Assembly: GCA_964470525.1 (NCBI GenBank)
Contig: CAYYDE010000002.1
Span: 62,001-126,000 of the forward strand
Source: CAYYDE01 sp964470525
GTDB lineage: Bacteria > Patescibacteriota > Gracilibacteria > BD1-5 > UBA6164
Length of the DNA stretch: 64,000 nucleotides
Direction: 5' to 3'
Positions 32,213-42,638 of this stretch are shown here, one piece after another. Below the pieces are notes generated by a model. It did not search any database. It was not told the DNA's origin and worked only from the letters and a program-made list of their open reading frames with translations. The translations under genes and the position numbers were made by a program. Position 1 is the first letter of the stretch; each line of letters starts with the position of its first letter.

Positions 32213-34159
32213 GAAATATCCATCGAATTCTTCTTTGTTAATTTCTTCAACTTCTAAAAGTTTTTCAGCAATTTTTGTATGGAGATCTTTATTATCTTGA
32301 ATCAATTTTAAAGCAGTGCTATATGCATTTTTTAAAATTTCTTTTACACGAATATCAATCAATTCTTGTGTTTTTTCTGAAAAATCTTTTCCTGCTCATT
32401 CTGCTCATAAATGATTTCATGAAACAGTATCATTTGCAAAATTTTCTGCTCCAATTTCTTCATCCATACCAAATCTTGTTACCATATTTCTTGCTATTTT
32501 TGTTGCTCTTTCTATGTCATTTGAGGCTCAAGTTGTGATATAATCTTTTCAAAAAAATATTTCCTCAGCAGCTCTTCCTCCATATAAAACGGCAAGTTCA
32601 TCAACATATTTTGCTTTTGAAACAAGAAGTTCATCTCTTTCTGGTAAAAACCAAGTAACTCATAATGCTCATCCTCTTGAAACAATACTTACTTTATGTA
32701 CTGGATCAGTATTTGGGAGCATTTTTCATACAAGAGCATGTCATACTTCATGATATGCTGTAATTTTTCTTTCCTTTTCATTCATGACTTGAGATTTTTT
32801 TGTAAGTCACATAACAATTTTTTCAAAAGAAAGTTGAAGATTTTGTTGAGAAATTTCCTTTTCATTTTTTCTTGCTGTGAGTAACGCAGCTTCATTGATA
32901 AGATTTCCAATATCAGCTCCAGAAAAACCAACTGTAGTTGAAGCAAGAGCTTTAAAATCAATATCTTTTGCAAAAGGTTTTCCTTTTGCATGAACTTGAA
33001 GTATTTTTTCTCTATCTTGAATATTTGGAAGATTTATCGTTACTTTTCTATCAAATCTACCAGGTCTTAAAAGAGCTTTATCTAAAACATCAGCTCTGTT
33101 TGTTGCTGCCATAACAATTACGTTTGTATCTTGTGAAAAACCATCCATTTCAGTAAGAATTTGATTGAGAGTTTGTTCTCTTTCATCATGTCATCCACCA
33201 AGTCATGGTCATCTTTTTTTCCCAATAGCATCGATTTCATCAATAAAAATGATACATGGTGCAAGTTTTTTTGCTTGTTCAAACAAATCTCTTACACGAG
33301 ATGCTCCAACTCATACAAACATTTCCACAAATTCTGAACCTGAAATACTGAGAAAATCAACATCACTTTCCCCTGCTACAGCTCTTGCGAGAAGTGTTTT
33401 TCATGTTCCAGGAGGACCAACTAAAAGAATTCATTTTGGAATTTTTGCTCCAATTTCTTTATATTTTTTTGGATTTTTTAAAAAATCAACAACTTCTGTA
33501 AGTTCTTCTTTTTCTTCTTCTGAACCTGCAACATCAGCAAAAGTAACCCTATCTTTCACTTTATCATATTTTCTTGCTTTTGATTTTCCAAAACTCATTG
33601 CATTATTTGCGACTCATCACATTCTTCCTATGATAATAATAGCAACTATTACAAAGAGTACAAAAAGTAAAATAGTTGGAAGCATTTCAGACCAAAATTT
33701 ACGACTTGTGAGATCTTTTACTTCTATTTGTGTATTGATTTCCGCAGAAGGATTTTGAAGAAGTCCAAGATCTTTTAAACTATCATTTTCTGGAAGTACA
33801 ACAATATCTCTTTTGGTTTTTTCAATTCCATTTTCTAATATTTTTTGGTGGTGTGTTGCAAAAGCTTTATTTCCATCTACTAAAATCTTGTCATAAATCC
33901 CTGCTTCATAGGTTTGAGAAAAAACATCGAGAGAAATTTTTTCTTCAAGAAATTTTTCATTGCTTATAAATTGTGGAGCAAAATATGCTACAATCAAACA
34001 AAGAGCGATGAGAAAAATAAATGGACGAGAATTTGGTTTTTTAAATTGAGGCTGTGCTTGTTTTGTCGATTTTTTAGGAAATTGGAATGTTTTTTTTGTA
34101 TTATTTTTGAGTTTAGGAATATTTTTCCCTTGCTTTGTATTTGGTTTCTTTTCTTTCAT
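32207..34159 (-). CDS. ftsH: ATP-dependent zinc metalloprotease FtsH
   Basis: 650 aa, typical. A basic, Lys/Pro/Gln-rich N-terminal extension of about 45 residues precedes the first membrane helix, then a periplasmic domain and a second helix (about 160-180). The AAA domain has Walker A GPPGTGKT (about 251), Walker B IIFIDEIDAIG and the SRH ALLRPGRFDRK. The zinc motif HEVGH is at about 470. It degrades membrane and short-lived proteins. The long charged N-terminal tail is unusual. Two adjacent TGA-Gly codons follow the second helix. Confidence 0.96.
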
Positions 34160-34237
34160 AAAATTAAATAATTAACTAACATTTTTGCTTATTGATTGTA
34201 TGAATTTTAGAAGTTTTTGCAAATTTTATTTTACACA

Positions 34238-34266
34238 AAAAATAAGGAATTTCTTCCCTATTTTTA
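34238..34266. terminator. weak hairpin terminator
   Basis: AAAATAAGGAA-tttc-TTCCCTATTTTTA, at the end of the 49-aa gene. The rest of 34160-34237 shows nothing. Confidence 0.5.
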
Positions 34267-34413
34267 GATCATGAGTAAAAGCTCTTCTTTTTCTTCTGGA
34301 GTAAAGTATCAAATGTATCGTAAAAAATTATCTTTTTCTTCATTTGATAGGATTTTAGAATGAAAAATTCTTTCTCTCACTCAGGATTCAATTATGATTT
34401 CATCTTTTCACAT
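34264..34413 (-). CDS. 49-aa protein of unknown function
   Basis: A short ORF starting MGKDEIIIESG. Its second half (SNEEKDNFLRYIGYFTPEEK, then EELLLMI) follows the amphipathic helix-turn-helix pattern common in small CPR proteins. Support comes from a consensus promoter just upstream and a terminator at its end. TGA codes three Gly. Confidence 0.55.
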
Positions 34414-34472
34414 CAGTATTATTTTAATAATTAAATATGAAAAAACAAAAACAATTAAAAAGTTGTACATCT

Positions 34473-34502
34473 ATTATAATATATATATTTTAAAAAGTCC
34501 AA
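34473..34502 (-). promoter_or_regulatory. promoter of the 49-aa gene
   Basis: Minus strand -35 TTGGAC (34497-34502), 18-bp spacer, -10 TATAAT (34473-34478). Confidence 0.6.
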
Positions 34503-34551
34503 TATTTTCACATTAAAATAATATTTTGTCAAAGAATTTGAAATAATAAAA

Positions 34552-34580
34552 TAATCTTGATATTCAAGATTATTTTATTT
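34552..34580 (-). terminator. terminator downstream of tRNA-Arg
   Basis: AAATAATCTTGA-tat-TCAAGATTATTTTATTT, about 25 bp past the tRNA 3' end. Confidence 0.65.
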
Positions 34581-34605
34581 GGTTTTATAAAGCTATTTTT
34601 ATTAT

Positions 34606-34682
34606 TGGCAAGGATCATAGGAATTGCACCTATGCCTACTGGCTTCGGAAACCAGTCACTCTTCTAATTAAGCTAGATCCTT
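34606..34682 (-). tRNA. tRNA-Arg (anticodon CCG)
   Basis: 77-nt cloverleaf: acceptor AAGGATC/GATCCTT, anticodon stem CTGGT/GCCAG with loop TTCCGAA (CCG, reading CGG), T-arm ATAGG-TGCAATT-CCTAT, discriminator G and an encoded CCA tail. The T-loop begins TGC rather than the usual TTC. A promoter precedes it. Confidence 0.88.
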
Positions 34683-34697
34683 TAAAAAAGTAAGCGA

Positions 34698-34725
34698 ATT
34701 ATATGGAATTTCTATAAAAATGCAA
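34698..34725 (-). promoter_or_regulatory. tRNA-Arg promoter
   Basis: Minus strand -35 TTGCAT (34720-34725), 16-bp spacer, -10 TATAAT (34698-34703). Confidence 0.7.
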
Positions 34726-34752
34726 AAAGACCTTACAAAAAGGTCTTTTTTA
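34723..34752 (-). terminator. hairpin terminator
   Basis: AAAAAGACC-ttacaaaaa-GGTCTTTTTTA, ending the three-gene nuclease-HRDC unit and touching the tRNA promoter. Confidence 0.75.
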
Positions 34753-35490
34753 TATTGTTTTTTGAAATGTAATTTGCAATTTTTCTGTAAAAATAGTTTC
34801 AAACATTTTGAATAATTCTTGTTCTGGAATAGTTTTTACTAAAGGAAGAGTTGGATTGATAAAATATTCATAAGATTCTATAAATCCTTGCAAACATTCT
34901 TTGGTTGCATTGCGAAGATGAATAGAATCATTTTCAGAACTTTGAAGTATATTATTCATATGAGCTTCTAATTGTTGTGATAAATGATTTTTTTCTGATA
35001 AAATTTCAGCTGTAAATGGCTGAGAAGATCAATATATGGAAACTCATTTTTCTAAAATTCTTCTTTGAATTATTGAATCAACATATTCTGGAAGAGCTTT
35101 TGATAACATATAATCAAAATGAATTTGCTCGAGATAATGCATTTCAGGTTCATTTTCCTTGAAATAATAAAACACATATTTATATCAAAGAACAAAATAT
35201 AAGATATCAGAAACTAATTCTGATTTTTCTAATTTATTTGGAAAAGAAGGGGAAAAAGGTTTGCAACTATCAAGATATTTTTTTGCTGATCTTGTAATAT
35301 TTCCAAGAATCATATCATGGTAATATTCTAAATCTCAATGTGTTTGTAAAATCTCCAATGTTTGTTTTTTATATTGATTTTTTGTAAACAAAATTCATCC
35401 ACGTAAATATGAAACCTCAGATGATGAAGTTGGAATATCTTTGTTATATTCTTCCCTGTTTTTTGATGTAAAATCTAAAATTTTTGGCAT
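34750..35490 (-). CDS. unknown protein, third gene of nuclease-HRDC unit
   Basis: 246 aa, acidic and mostly helical, with no signal peptide or membrane segment. No family is recognised. It starts 3 bp after the stop of the preceding gene, so the two are coupled. Its company suggests a role beside the upstream PD-(D/E)XK-HRDC protein, but nothing in its own sequence shows this. Confidence 0.6.
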
Positions 35491-35493
35491 ACA

Positions 35494-36297
35494 TTATAAT
35501 TTGTTGATAAAATTTTCGAGTTTTTGAGTGAGTATAAAGCTATAGTGATCAAGTAATTCTCAAATAATTTCTTGAAACTCTCTATCTTCCATATCTATTT
35601 CATAATCTTCATATATTTCTAAATATTCAAAAGTATCTAAAATTGCATCAAGAGCAATATGGATATCGTGTACAATAAGACCTATTATTTCACTTAATCC
35701 TTGTATAATTTCTGGAAGTTCTACATCATCAATACCTCTTTTTATAATCTCCTCAACAATATTATAATTGAGAATTTTTCTATAACTTTCTTGTCTAAAA
35801 AAACTATAAGGTGTTGAAAAGTCGTGGTTTTTCTTGAGTAAAACATCTGAAATATTATAATCTTTTGAAAGAGATATAATTTCTGTTTGGAGTTTTTTAT
35901 ACATGTATTTTGCAAGTAAAAATTTTACTCTAAATCAGATTTCACCTATTTCTTCTTGTTGAGGAAAAATTTCATTTTCTTGAATGTATTGAAAAGTTTT
36001 TTCAATATGCTTCACATATATTTCTCAAATATGTTTCAATTTATTTTCAGATGCTCAATCTAATGTATAAATTATTTGATAGTTTTTTGAAATATTTTGT
36101 GAAGTTTCTGATAAAATAGAATGCACAAAATTTCTATTTTTTTGTAAGAAATCACTTACTTCTATAGAAGAAAAATCTTTTCCAGCAAAAAGTGCAATTT
36201 TTCATGTATCGAGATCCTTTTTATCTATCGGAGTATATATTTGATCGATTCATTTGTGATCTCATATTATTGGAAATTGGCTTATTTTATCAGTCAT
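35494..36297 (-). CDS. unknown protein, second gene of nuclease-HRDC unit
   Basis: 267 aa, helical, acidic in its C-terminal half (EDYEIDMEDREFQEI). No motif is recognised. It lies 69 bp downstream of the nuclease-HRDC gene and abuts the 246-aa gene. Confidence 0.6.
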
Positions 36298-36366
36298 GAA
36301 CAAATGAAAAATAGAAATAAATTTTCTGTTATGGTATGTATCTTCAAGTATTTGTCAAGAAATGAT

Positions 36367-37284
36367 TTAAAAGAAATTCAATAATTTTTGTAAAACAGAA
36401 GGATTTTTGTTTGGAGAATTCTTTTGTTCTATAAGAAGTTCATTTTCAGAAATATGAAAATATTTTAGTCTTTCCAAAAAAATTTCACCATGATGGAGTA
36501 ATTTCTTTTGTTCTCTGATTGGGAGATGAGGAAGAACTGTTTTGAGAGATGCAAGATTGTGTGGTCTTTCCCTTGAGAGAAATGTAAGCGTTTGATTACT
36601 TGCAATATCTCAAAGTCTCATGTCTGTGATATGAGAATAATCTCTACGAATTTGTCTCAGAAATGTGAATAGTTCAAGCTGAGTTGGTTGTACAATATTA
36701 TTATAGTTTTCGTATAATTCTATTACTTTTTGTGTTGATTCAAATGATTTTTCATATGCTTTTGTTCCTTCTTGATCTAAAATATCTTTTTTAAATTGAT
36801 CTAAAGTATAGATTTTTTGAGCTTGATATAAATGAAAAAAATCTATCATAAAAATTCCTTTCTCTTTTCAAAAATCCTTTGCTTTTTGAGTAAATTTTGA
36901 AGTTGTGATATAATATACTTCTATTTGACTTCTTTTTTCAATGATTTTATCTATTATTTTTCCATAAAAATGAGCAATATGATCAAGAGTTACATCTTTG
37001 AGAGTATATTTTTTACACTGAATGAGACTGAAAGTACACTCATCATTTTCACATTTAATTCATTTAAGATCAATTCAGTTATCCATTTCAAAGGTATTTC
37101 CGTTGAGAGTCATTTTAAATCCTTTGATTTTTGAAAAATAATATTCAATATATTTTTCAAAACCATGAGGAGTAAGTGTATGTTTAAAAATAAACATATC
37201 TTTTGCCTTTTCTTCTGGATTTTCCACTCATAAAAATAAAAAGTCACTTACTGTTTTTGTAAGATTTAAAGTATTTATTTTCAT
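36367..37284 (-). CDS. PD-(D/E)XK nuclease fused to HRDC-like domain
   Basis: 305 aa. Residues 30-140 look like a restriction-endonuclease/Mrr-type fold: EKYIEYYFSKI, then MDNGIDLKGIKC and FSLIQCKKY (D...QxK variant, about 89), and IEVYYITTSKFTQKAKDFG. Residues 190-275 match an HRDC domain: LFTFLRQIRRDYSH...IASNQTLTFLSRERPHNL, as at the C-terminus of RecQ helicases. The pairing suggests a DNA-structure-directed nuclease, possibly defensive. A truncated paralogue sits at 40283-40777. Confidence 0.7.
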
Positions 37285-37348
37285 AATTTTATAGATATTT
37301 AGAAAATATTGTATCCATTATATCATATAATTATGTATTTTGTCAAGA

Positions 37349-37386
37349 ATAATAAAAAAGCAGTAAATTTTTACTGCTTTTTTCTC
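37349..37386 (-). terminator. hairpin terminator
   Basis: AAAAAAGCAGTAAA-tt-TTTACTGCTTTTTTC after the secreted-protein gene. Confidence 0.85.
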
Positions 37387-38307
37387 TTATTTATTAAAAA
37401 TTGAATCAATAAGTTCGTATGATCTTATTTTTTGAAGTTGTTGTTGAGTTGCACTTGTTACGTTTGAAAGAAGATTATTTGTTTCAGTATTGAGTGTGTA
37501 AGTATCAACTTTTTGTGCAAAATCAGATTCTTTTGTAATAGAAGAAAGAAGTTCTTTTTTTGCATTATTATTTTGATTTAGAAGTGTTTTGAGTCTTGAT
37601 TGAGAATTTTGAAGAAGTTTTTTGTAATCATTTCTTGTCATTTTTTCTCCAAGTTTTTCTAAATATACTTCTAAACTTGATGAATCATAGTATCAGAAAT
37701 AGTTTTTTTCACTTTCGTTTTTATATGCTTCAAGAACACTTTCTTTATTTCCCATATGAACATATGCTGATTGAGCGAGATATAATTTTTCTGCATTTGC
37801 AAACTCTGCAACAAGAGAAATAGTTACGTTTTTATATTCATCTTTTGCAAAATCTTTTACTAAATCTGCTGAATTAAAAACATATTCTTCTTTTCCAGGA
37901 GTAAAAGCTACAACTTTGTAATTATATTCTTGTTCTACTGGTTCCACAGCTATTGAATCTGCTTTTGCTGATTCTAATCTTGCATACATCATTGGACTTC
38001 CCTCTTCTACAAGAAAATAAATTTTTGTTGCTTGATTTTTTACTTCATCAGGAATCACAAGATCTGAAGTTTTAATTTTTTTCGTAAAATAATTTTTACT
38101 ATTATATGTGTAATCTGGTGTAATTTTATTGTTTCTAATAATTACATCGTATTTACTTCCAAAAGTTTCTGAAAGTTTTGTTGGTAATTCTTGAGCTGTA
38201 GAAGTAATACTTACTCAAGTATTTCTTATCAATTCATCTGCGTAAGCATTTCCTGTAAGTAAAATTCCAGATGTAAGAGTAAGAGCGATAATTTTTTTCA
38301 TAATCAT
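37387..38307 (-). CDS. secreted protein, unknown, 306 aa
   Basis: A clear signal peptide (MIMKKIIALTLTSGILLTGNAYA) is followed by a mature domain without cysteines. The C-terminal third (about 215-300) is helical and Asn/Gln/Ser/Thr-rich. ATG 38307 or ATG 38301 could be used. No family is recognised. It stands alone, with its own terminator. It may be a surface or periplasmic structural protein. Confidence 0.7.
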
Positions 38308-38434
38308 TGTATTAAAAATATAAGTTTTGCTTTAAGCATATCTTATAACTCAATTCTTTTGAAAAAGTGACAATTTTTTCTTGTAAAAATAAAAGTTCTT
38401 CTATAATATTTTTACTTATATGTAATTATTTTTC

Positions 38435-39106
38435 ATGAAAATACTCTTTTTACTTCCGCCAAGTGAAGGCAAAAATAATGAATGATTGTATTCGCAAGAA
38501 ACGCTTTCTTTTTCATTTCAAAAACCATTTGATTTTCTTCAAAATCTTTGAGAAAAAGATTTAAAATGTAGTGGAAAAAGATTTTTAGAAGCTCAAAACC
38601 TCAATACAAATATTCAAAAATGACCTTTCCTACCAGCAATTCAAAGATATAATTGAGTGATGTATAATGCTATTTGATACGAAAAAATGAGTAAAAAATG
38701 ACAAAAATATTTTGATGAACATTTTCTTATTTTTTCTGGAATGTATGGAATACTGAGGCCTCAAGATTTAATTTGAAACTATAAACTTCCTATTGAAGCA
38801 AAAAATTTGAGCTTATTTTGGAAAGATCAAATGACACAAACTCTTCAAAATATAAAAGCGGATCTTCTTATAGATTTTCTACCTTTGAGTTACAAAAAAA
38901 TGATTGATTTTTCTCGAATTTGAAAGAAAGTTTTAGAAATAAATTTTATAGATACTTCTTCGTGAAAAAAAATTGCTCACGGAGTAAAAAAGATAAAATG
39001 AGAATACATTCAATATGTATGTGAACATCAAAATTCTCATATGAAGGATTTGTGAAATTATGTGTTTGATGGTGGAAAAATAGTCGTGGAACAAAAAAAG
39101 AAGTAG
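38435..39106 (+). CDS. yaaA: YaaA/UPF0246-family protein
   Basis: 223 aa. The N-terminal LFLLPPSEGKN is the family signature, followed by IQRYNGVMYNAIGYEKM, IFSGMYGILRPQDLIGNYKLP and the C-terminal HGVKKIKGEY. YaaA lowers intracellular iron and protects DNA from peroxide in E. coli; the DUF328 fold binds DNA. A lone gene on the plus strand. Confidence 0.88.
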
Positions 39107-39123
39107 GAAATACTTCTTTTTTA
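39097..39123. terminator. bidirectional hairpin terminator
   Basis: AAAAGAAGTA-ggaaa-TACTTCTTTTTTA between convergent yaaA and the ATP-grasp gene. Confidence 0.75.
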
Positions 39124-40098
39124 TCCAAAAAATAATTTTTCTAAAATGATTTTTCACGTGTTAATTCAAGTCAGTTCCAAATCTCATCAAAGTCACGGAT
39201 TGTCATTGAGTTCTAAAATAATTCCTCCATTTTCATAAAGTGGTTTCGAAATATCTGTTGTAATTATATCAATTCAACAAATTTCAAATCAAAATTCTCT
39301 ACAAATATCAACACATATTTTTTTATTTTCTTCACAAATAATATTCGTAAAACATTTTCATGTTCCTCAGGTTCCCAGATTAGAATTTCATCTTAAATCT
39401 ATTTTTTCTCAAATATTGAGTATTGAATCTAAATGAAATCATTGTTTAGAAATAAATCCTAATAATTCGTCATCAATAAGTATATTTGAATATGTATTTT
39501 TATATCCGTCTCATCTTCTTGGGTCTTTATTGAGATTATTTATATGAAAATTTATGTCATTGATTCCATCTCAAACAACATATGGACAAATTCTATTTAA
39601 TACTAAAATTACTTCTCATTTCACCACAAGTACTCGAAATTCTTTTCATTCGACTTGTTCTTGAATAATCATATTTGGATATTTTTGAAATGACAAAGTA
39701 AGTTTTTGAGCGAGTTCATCAAAGTTTTGAATATTCATCATAACTCCGTTTCCGTGCGCTTCCCCGTTTGGTTTTATGATAAGAGGAAATTTGAGAGAAT
39801 TCAGGCTTTCAACTTGAAATGTTTTAAAATTTTCTTTTTTGATGTACAAACTTTTTGCAATAGGATAATTGAAATTTTCAAGAAGTTTGTTGGTAAGTTT
39901 TTTATCATTTGAAATTTTAGATGCAAGAGAAGAATTTCCTCAAAAGTCAGTTGATTTAAAAAGTATTTTTTTGCCATTTCAGATGAGGTAAAAAGTATTT
40001 TTTGATTTTGAGATTATTTGTATTTCAAGTCAGAGTTCACGAGCTTCTTTTTCTAAAATTTGAGATGAGATAGACCAATAGTTGATAGTGTTTGTCAT
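39121..40098 (-). CDS. ATP-grasp ligase, substrate unknown
   Basis: 325 aa. ATP-grasp motifs: FPLIIKPNGEAHGNGV (about 110, ATP-binding Lys), MIIQEQVEGKEFRVLVV and, near the end, GIILELNDNPGLGGDLE (metal-binding Glu/Asn). The arrangement resembles the cyanophycin-synthetase / glutathione-synthetase-like branch (GNGV loop, RICPYVVGDG). It forms an amide or ester bond with ATP. No biosynthetic partner is adjacent, so the substrate cannot be guessed. Confidence 0.78.
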
Positions 40099-40129
40099 GT
40101 TTTTTGGGTTAATGAAGTGTAAGTATACA

Positions 40130-40165
40130 AAAAAAATCTATAATAGCTAATTATAGATTTTTTTT
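40130..40165. terminator. hairpin terminator
   Basis: AAAAAATCTATAAT-agcta-ATTATAGATTTTTTTT in the gap 40099-40282. Confidence 0.7.
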
Positions 40166-40192
40166 AGGAATATTTTTTCATAATGTTGCAAA

Positions 40193-40283
40193 AAATGCAA
40201 GTTGTATTTTGCTGTTATTTAAGAGGAATATTGTGTATTTTAAAATCAAAAATGCAAGTTGTTCTTCTGGAAATGCAAGTTAT
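40193..40283. repeat. three copies of AAATGCAAGTT
   Basis: AAATGCAAGTTGT at 40193-40205 and 40250-40262, and AAATGCAAGTTAT at 40271-40283. They have the same orientation and are spaced 57 and 21 bp apart. They lie between the truncated HRDC paralogue and the ATP-grasp gene. Confidence 0.75.
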
Positions 40284-40777
40284 TAAAAATAATTTAATAT
40301 TTTCTGAAACATATTTTTTTGTTCTACAGCAATAGGTTCTTGTCAAAAATTTTCTTCTTCTTTAATGTGAAGATATTTGAGTCTATCGATAAAAATTTCT
40401 CAATGTTTTAAAATTTTATTTCTTTCTCTTGTGGTGAGTTGTGTAGTAATGACTTTGAGTGCTTCTAGATTATGTGGTCTTTCTCTTGCGAGAATATCAA
40501 GTGTTTCGTTGGTTGCTATATCTCCTAAACGCAATTGAGCAATATGTGAATAATCTCTGCGAATTTGTTTTAAAAGAGCAAAAAGTTCTCTTTGAGTTGG
40601 TTGTACCACATTATGAAAATTTTCATACAAATCTAAAACTTCTTGTGAAAACTCAAAACATTTTTCGTATTGTTTTTTTCCTTCATTTTCAAAAATATCT
40701 TTTTTAAATTGTTCAAGGGAATAAATTTTTTGTGCTTTATAGAGATCAGAGAAATCAATAGTATGAATTACTGTTTT
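40283..40777 (-). pseudogene. truncated HRDC paralogue lacking the nuclease domain
   Basis: About 164 codons. The open frame begins right after an in-frame TAA (40778-40780), with no ATG, GTG or TTG at the start. It aligns with the C-terminal half of the 36367-37284 protein: AQKIYSLEQFKKDIFENEG against AQKIYTLDQFKKDILDQEG, then PTQRELFALLKQIRRDYSH. The entire PD-(D/E)XK half is missing. The HRDC part itself is intact, so decay is either recent or an internal ATG (40630) makes a short HRDC protein. Confidence 0.75.
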
Positions 40778-41523
40778 TTATTAACATTTTCTTTTTCTAA
40801 ATTATCAAAATAATCTTTTGTAAAAAATGATTTAAATTCATCTAATTTATAAACATCTCCTTTTCAAGTAAATCAATATTTATCATTTTTATATTCTAAT
40901 AATACGCAATCTTTTTCTCAAATATTTTCTCTTATCTTTTCACATCAGTAGTATTTTCCACTTCCATATAACATAGTAAAGAAACCATAAAAAAAGAATA
41001 ATCAGAAAAATACATAAAAAAGAGATTTTGATATTCATTTTTTTATTAATATAACTATTGTCAAAATAATAGAAATTAAGTATGGAATAATTATAAATAT
41101 TGTAAGCCAAAAATCATGAAAGAAAGTATTATTAACATAAAACATTAATACAAGAATTATGACAAAAATTATAAAAAACCAAAATCAGATAAACCATTTA
41201 GAGCGATTTTTTATAAAAATATATTGATCTAAAAAGAAATTTGGAATAAATACTAAAAGAAAAGTTAAAAAAAATATACTTGATGAATATCAGAAAATAA
41301 TTCAAAAATCATTTAATGTATTTGTAAAACTAAAAAACATCAAGTTTCAAAGTATTGGAGAAACTTTTAATCCTCAAATTAATTTTAGTATTTGAAATAA
41401 AATTCAAGAAAAATAAATAAGAAATAAAAATTCATATCTATCAGCAAAAACACAAGAAAAAATATTTTTTGGTTTTTCCTTTTCTTTTTCTTGATTTATA
41501 AAAATATTTAGTTTATCAAACAT
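40768..41523 (-). CDS. multi-pass membrane protein, unknown
   Basis: 251 aa with five to six membrane helices (about 30-55, 65-90, 110-135, 140-165, 170-195) and a soluble Lys/Asp-rich C-terminus of about 55 residues. No transporter motif is recognised. It is the last gene of the accessory cluster, 18 bp after the HEPN-type gene. It may be the membrane effector of an abortive-infection system (inference). Confidence 0.6.
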
Positions 41524-41541
41524 AAAAAATTTATTTATTAA

Positions 41542-42636
41542 TTATTCTGACCAAAATTCATGAAACTCTTTGTCTCTAAAAAATGTTTTTTCTCAACTTT
41601 CTCAAATAAATAACATATCATTGTGTAATGGTTCTAAATCAATGAGCCTATATTGTTTTCCGACAATAAAATCTCAGCTTTCTGATCAAATATATTTATA
41701 ACTATTTCAAATAATCAGACCTAACTCATTTCAAAATATTTCCATGTGAATTATTTTAAATTCATTTATTTTCTTTAAAATTTCATCTTTAACTTTTTCA
41801 TAACTTTTAATTGATTTTGATGTAAAAGCACGATTATGCATCAAAGAATTTCTTATTTGCTCTAATATATTAAAATCTTCTTTTATAGATTCAATAAAAT
41901 CAATATATGGTTCATCTTTTATACCTCTTTCAAAAATTCTATTTTTCCAGTTATCAAAAGAATCACTATCTCTTAATAATTCTGTTTTTTCTTCATCAGT
42001 AAGTTTTCTAAGATTTAGTAATTTTTTATAATCGTTAAATGAGATATAAAAAAATTCATTTTCAAATTTTTTAACTAATTTTTCATTACTTATATTATCA
42101 ATTATTGGCTGTATTTCTAAATCTCTAAGTAAATTTATATAATCATAATAAGTTATAAAAAATATAAAACTTATTACCTCTCTTAAGTTTATTTCAATAT
42201 TGTAAATATCTTCGAAAAATTGTTTTCTAATTTCTAAAAATCTATTATCTTCAAATTTATAAATAAATTGAACTTTATCTTTAAGTAAATCTAAAAATGT
42301 TTTTTGAAATTCATCAATTTCATCTTCTTGAATATCAACAAAATTTACTTTTACAATTTGGTAATGACTTTCTCATAATTCTCTATTTCATTTAAACTCA
42401 AAAAAATCAATATATCTCTCGGTGGAGCTATAAAATTCTTCTTTTGGTAAAATTGTTTTATCAATTCATAACTCTTCATAATCATTCTCAGATAATTCAT
42501 CTTCTTGAAGTTCATAAAAAACTTCTTTTTCTTTTCAAAGAAGTTCCAAAGTTTCATTGTATGCATCAGATACCTCATCAAATCTTGTTTCATATTCAGG
42601 ATTTGAGAGATAATGTAGTTTTATAGAGTACGTCAT
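41542..42636 (-). CDS. HEPN-motif protein
   Basis: 364 aa, acidic and helical. At about residue 262 lies EQIRNSLMHNRAF, an RxxxxH motif flanked by helices, the signature of HEPN ribonuclease domains used in abortive infection and toxin-antitoxin systems. The rest has no known domain. The stop of the coiled-coil gene is 2 bp upstream. Together with the modification genes upstream, this is likely a defence component. Confidence 0.6.
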
Positions 42637-42638
42637 AA

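Noticed and set aside
33165..33758. 197-aa plus-strand ORF
   Set aside because: It is a shadow of ftsH, whose AAA and protease motifs are on the minus strand in this region.
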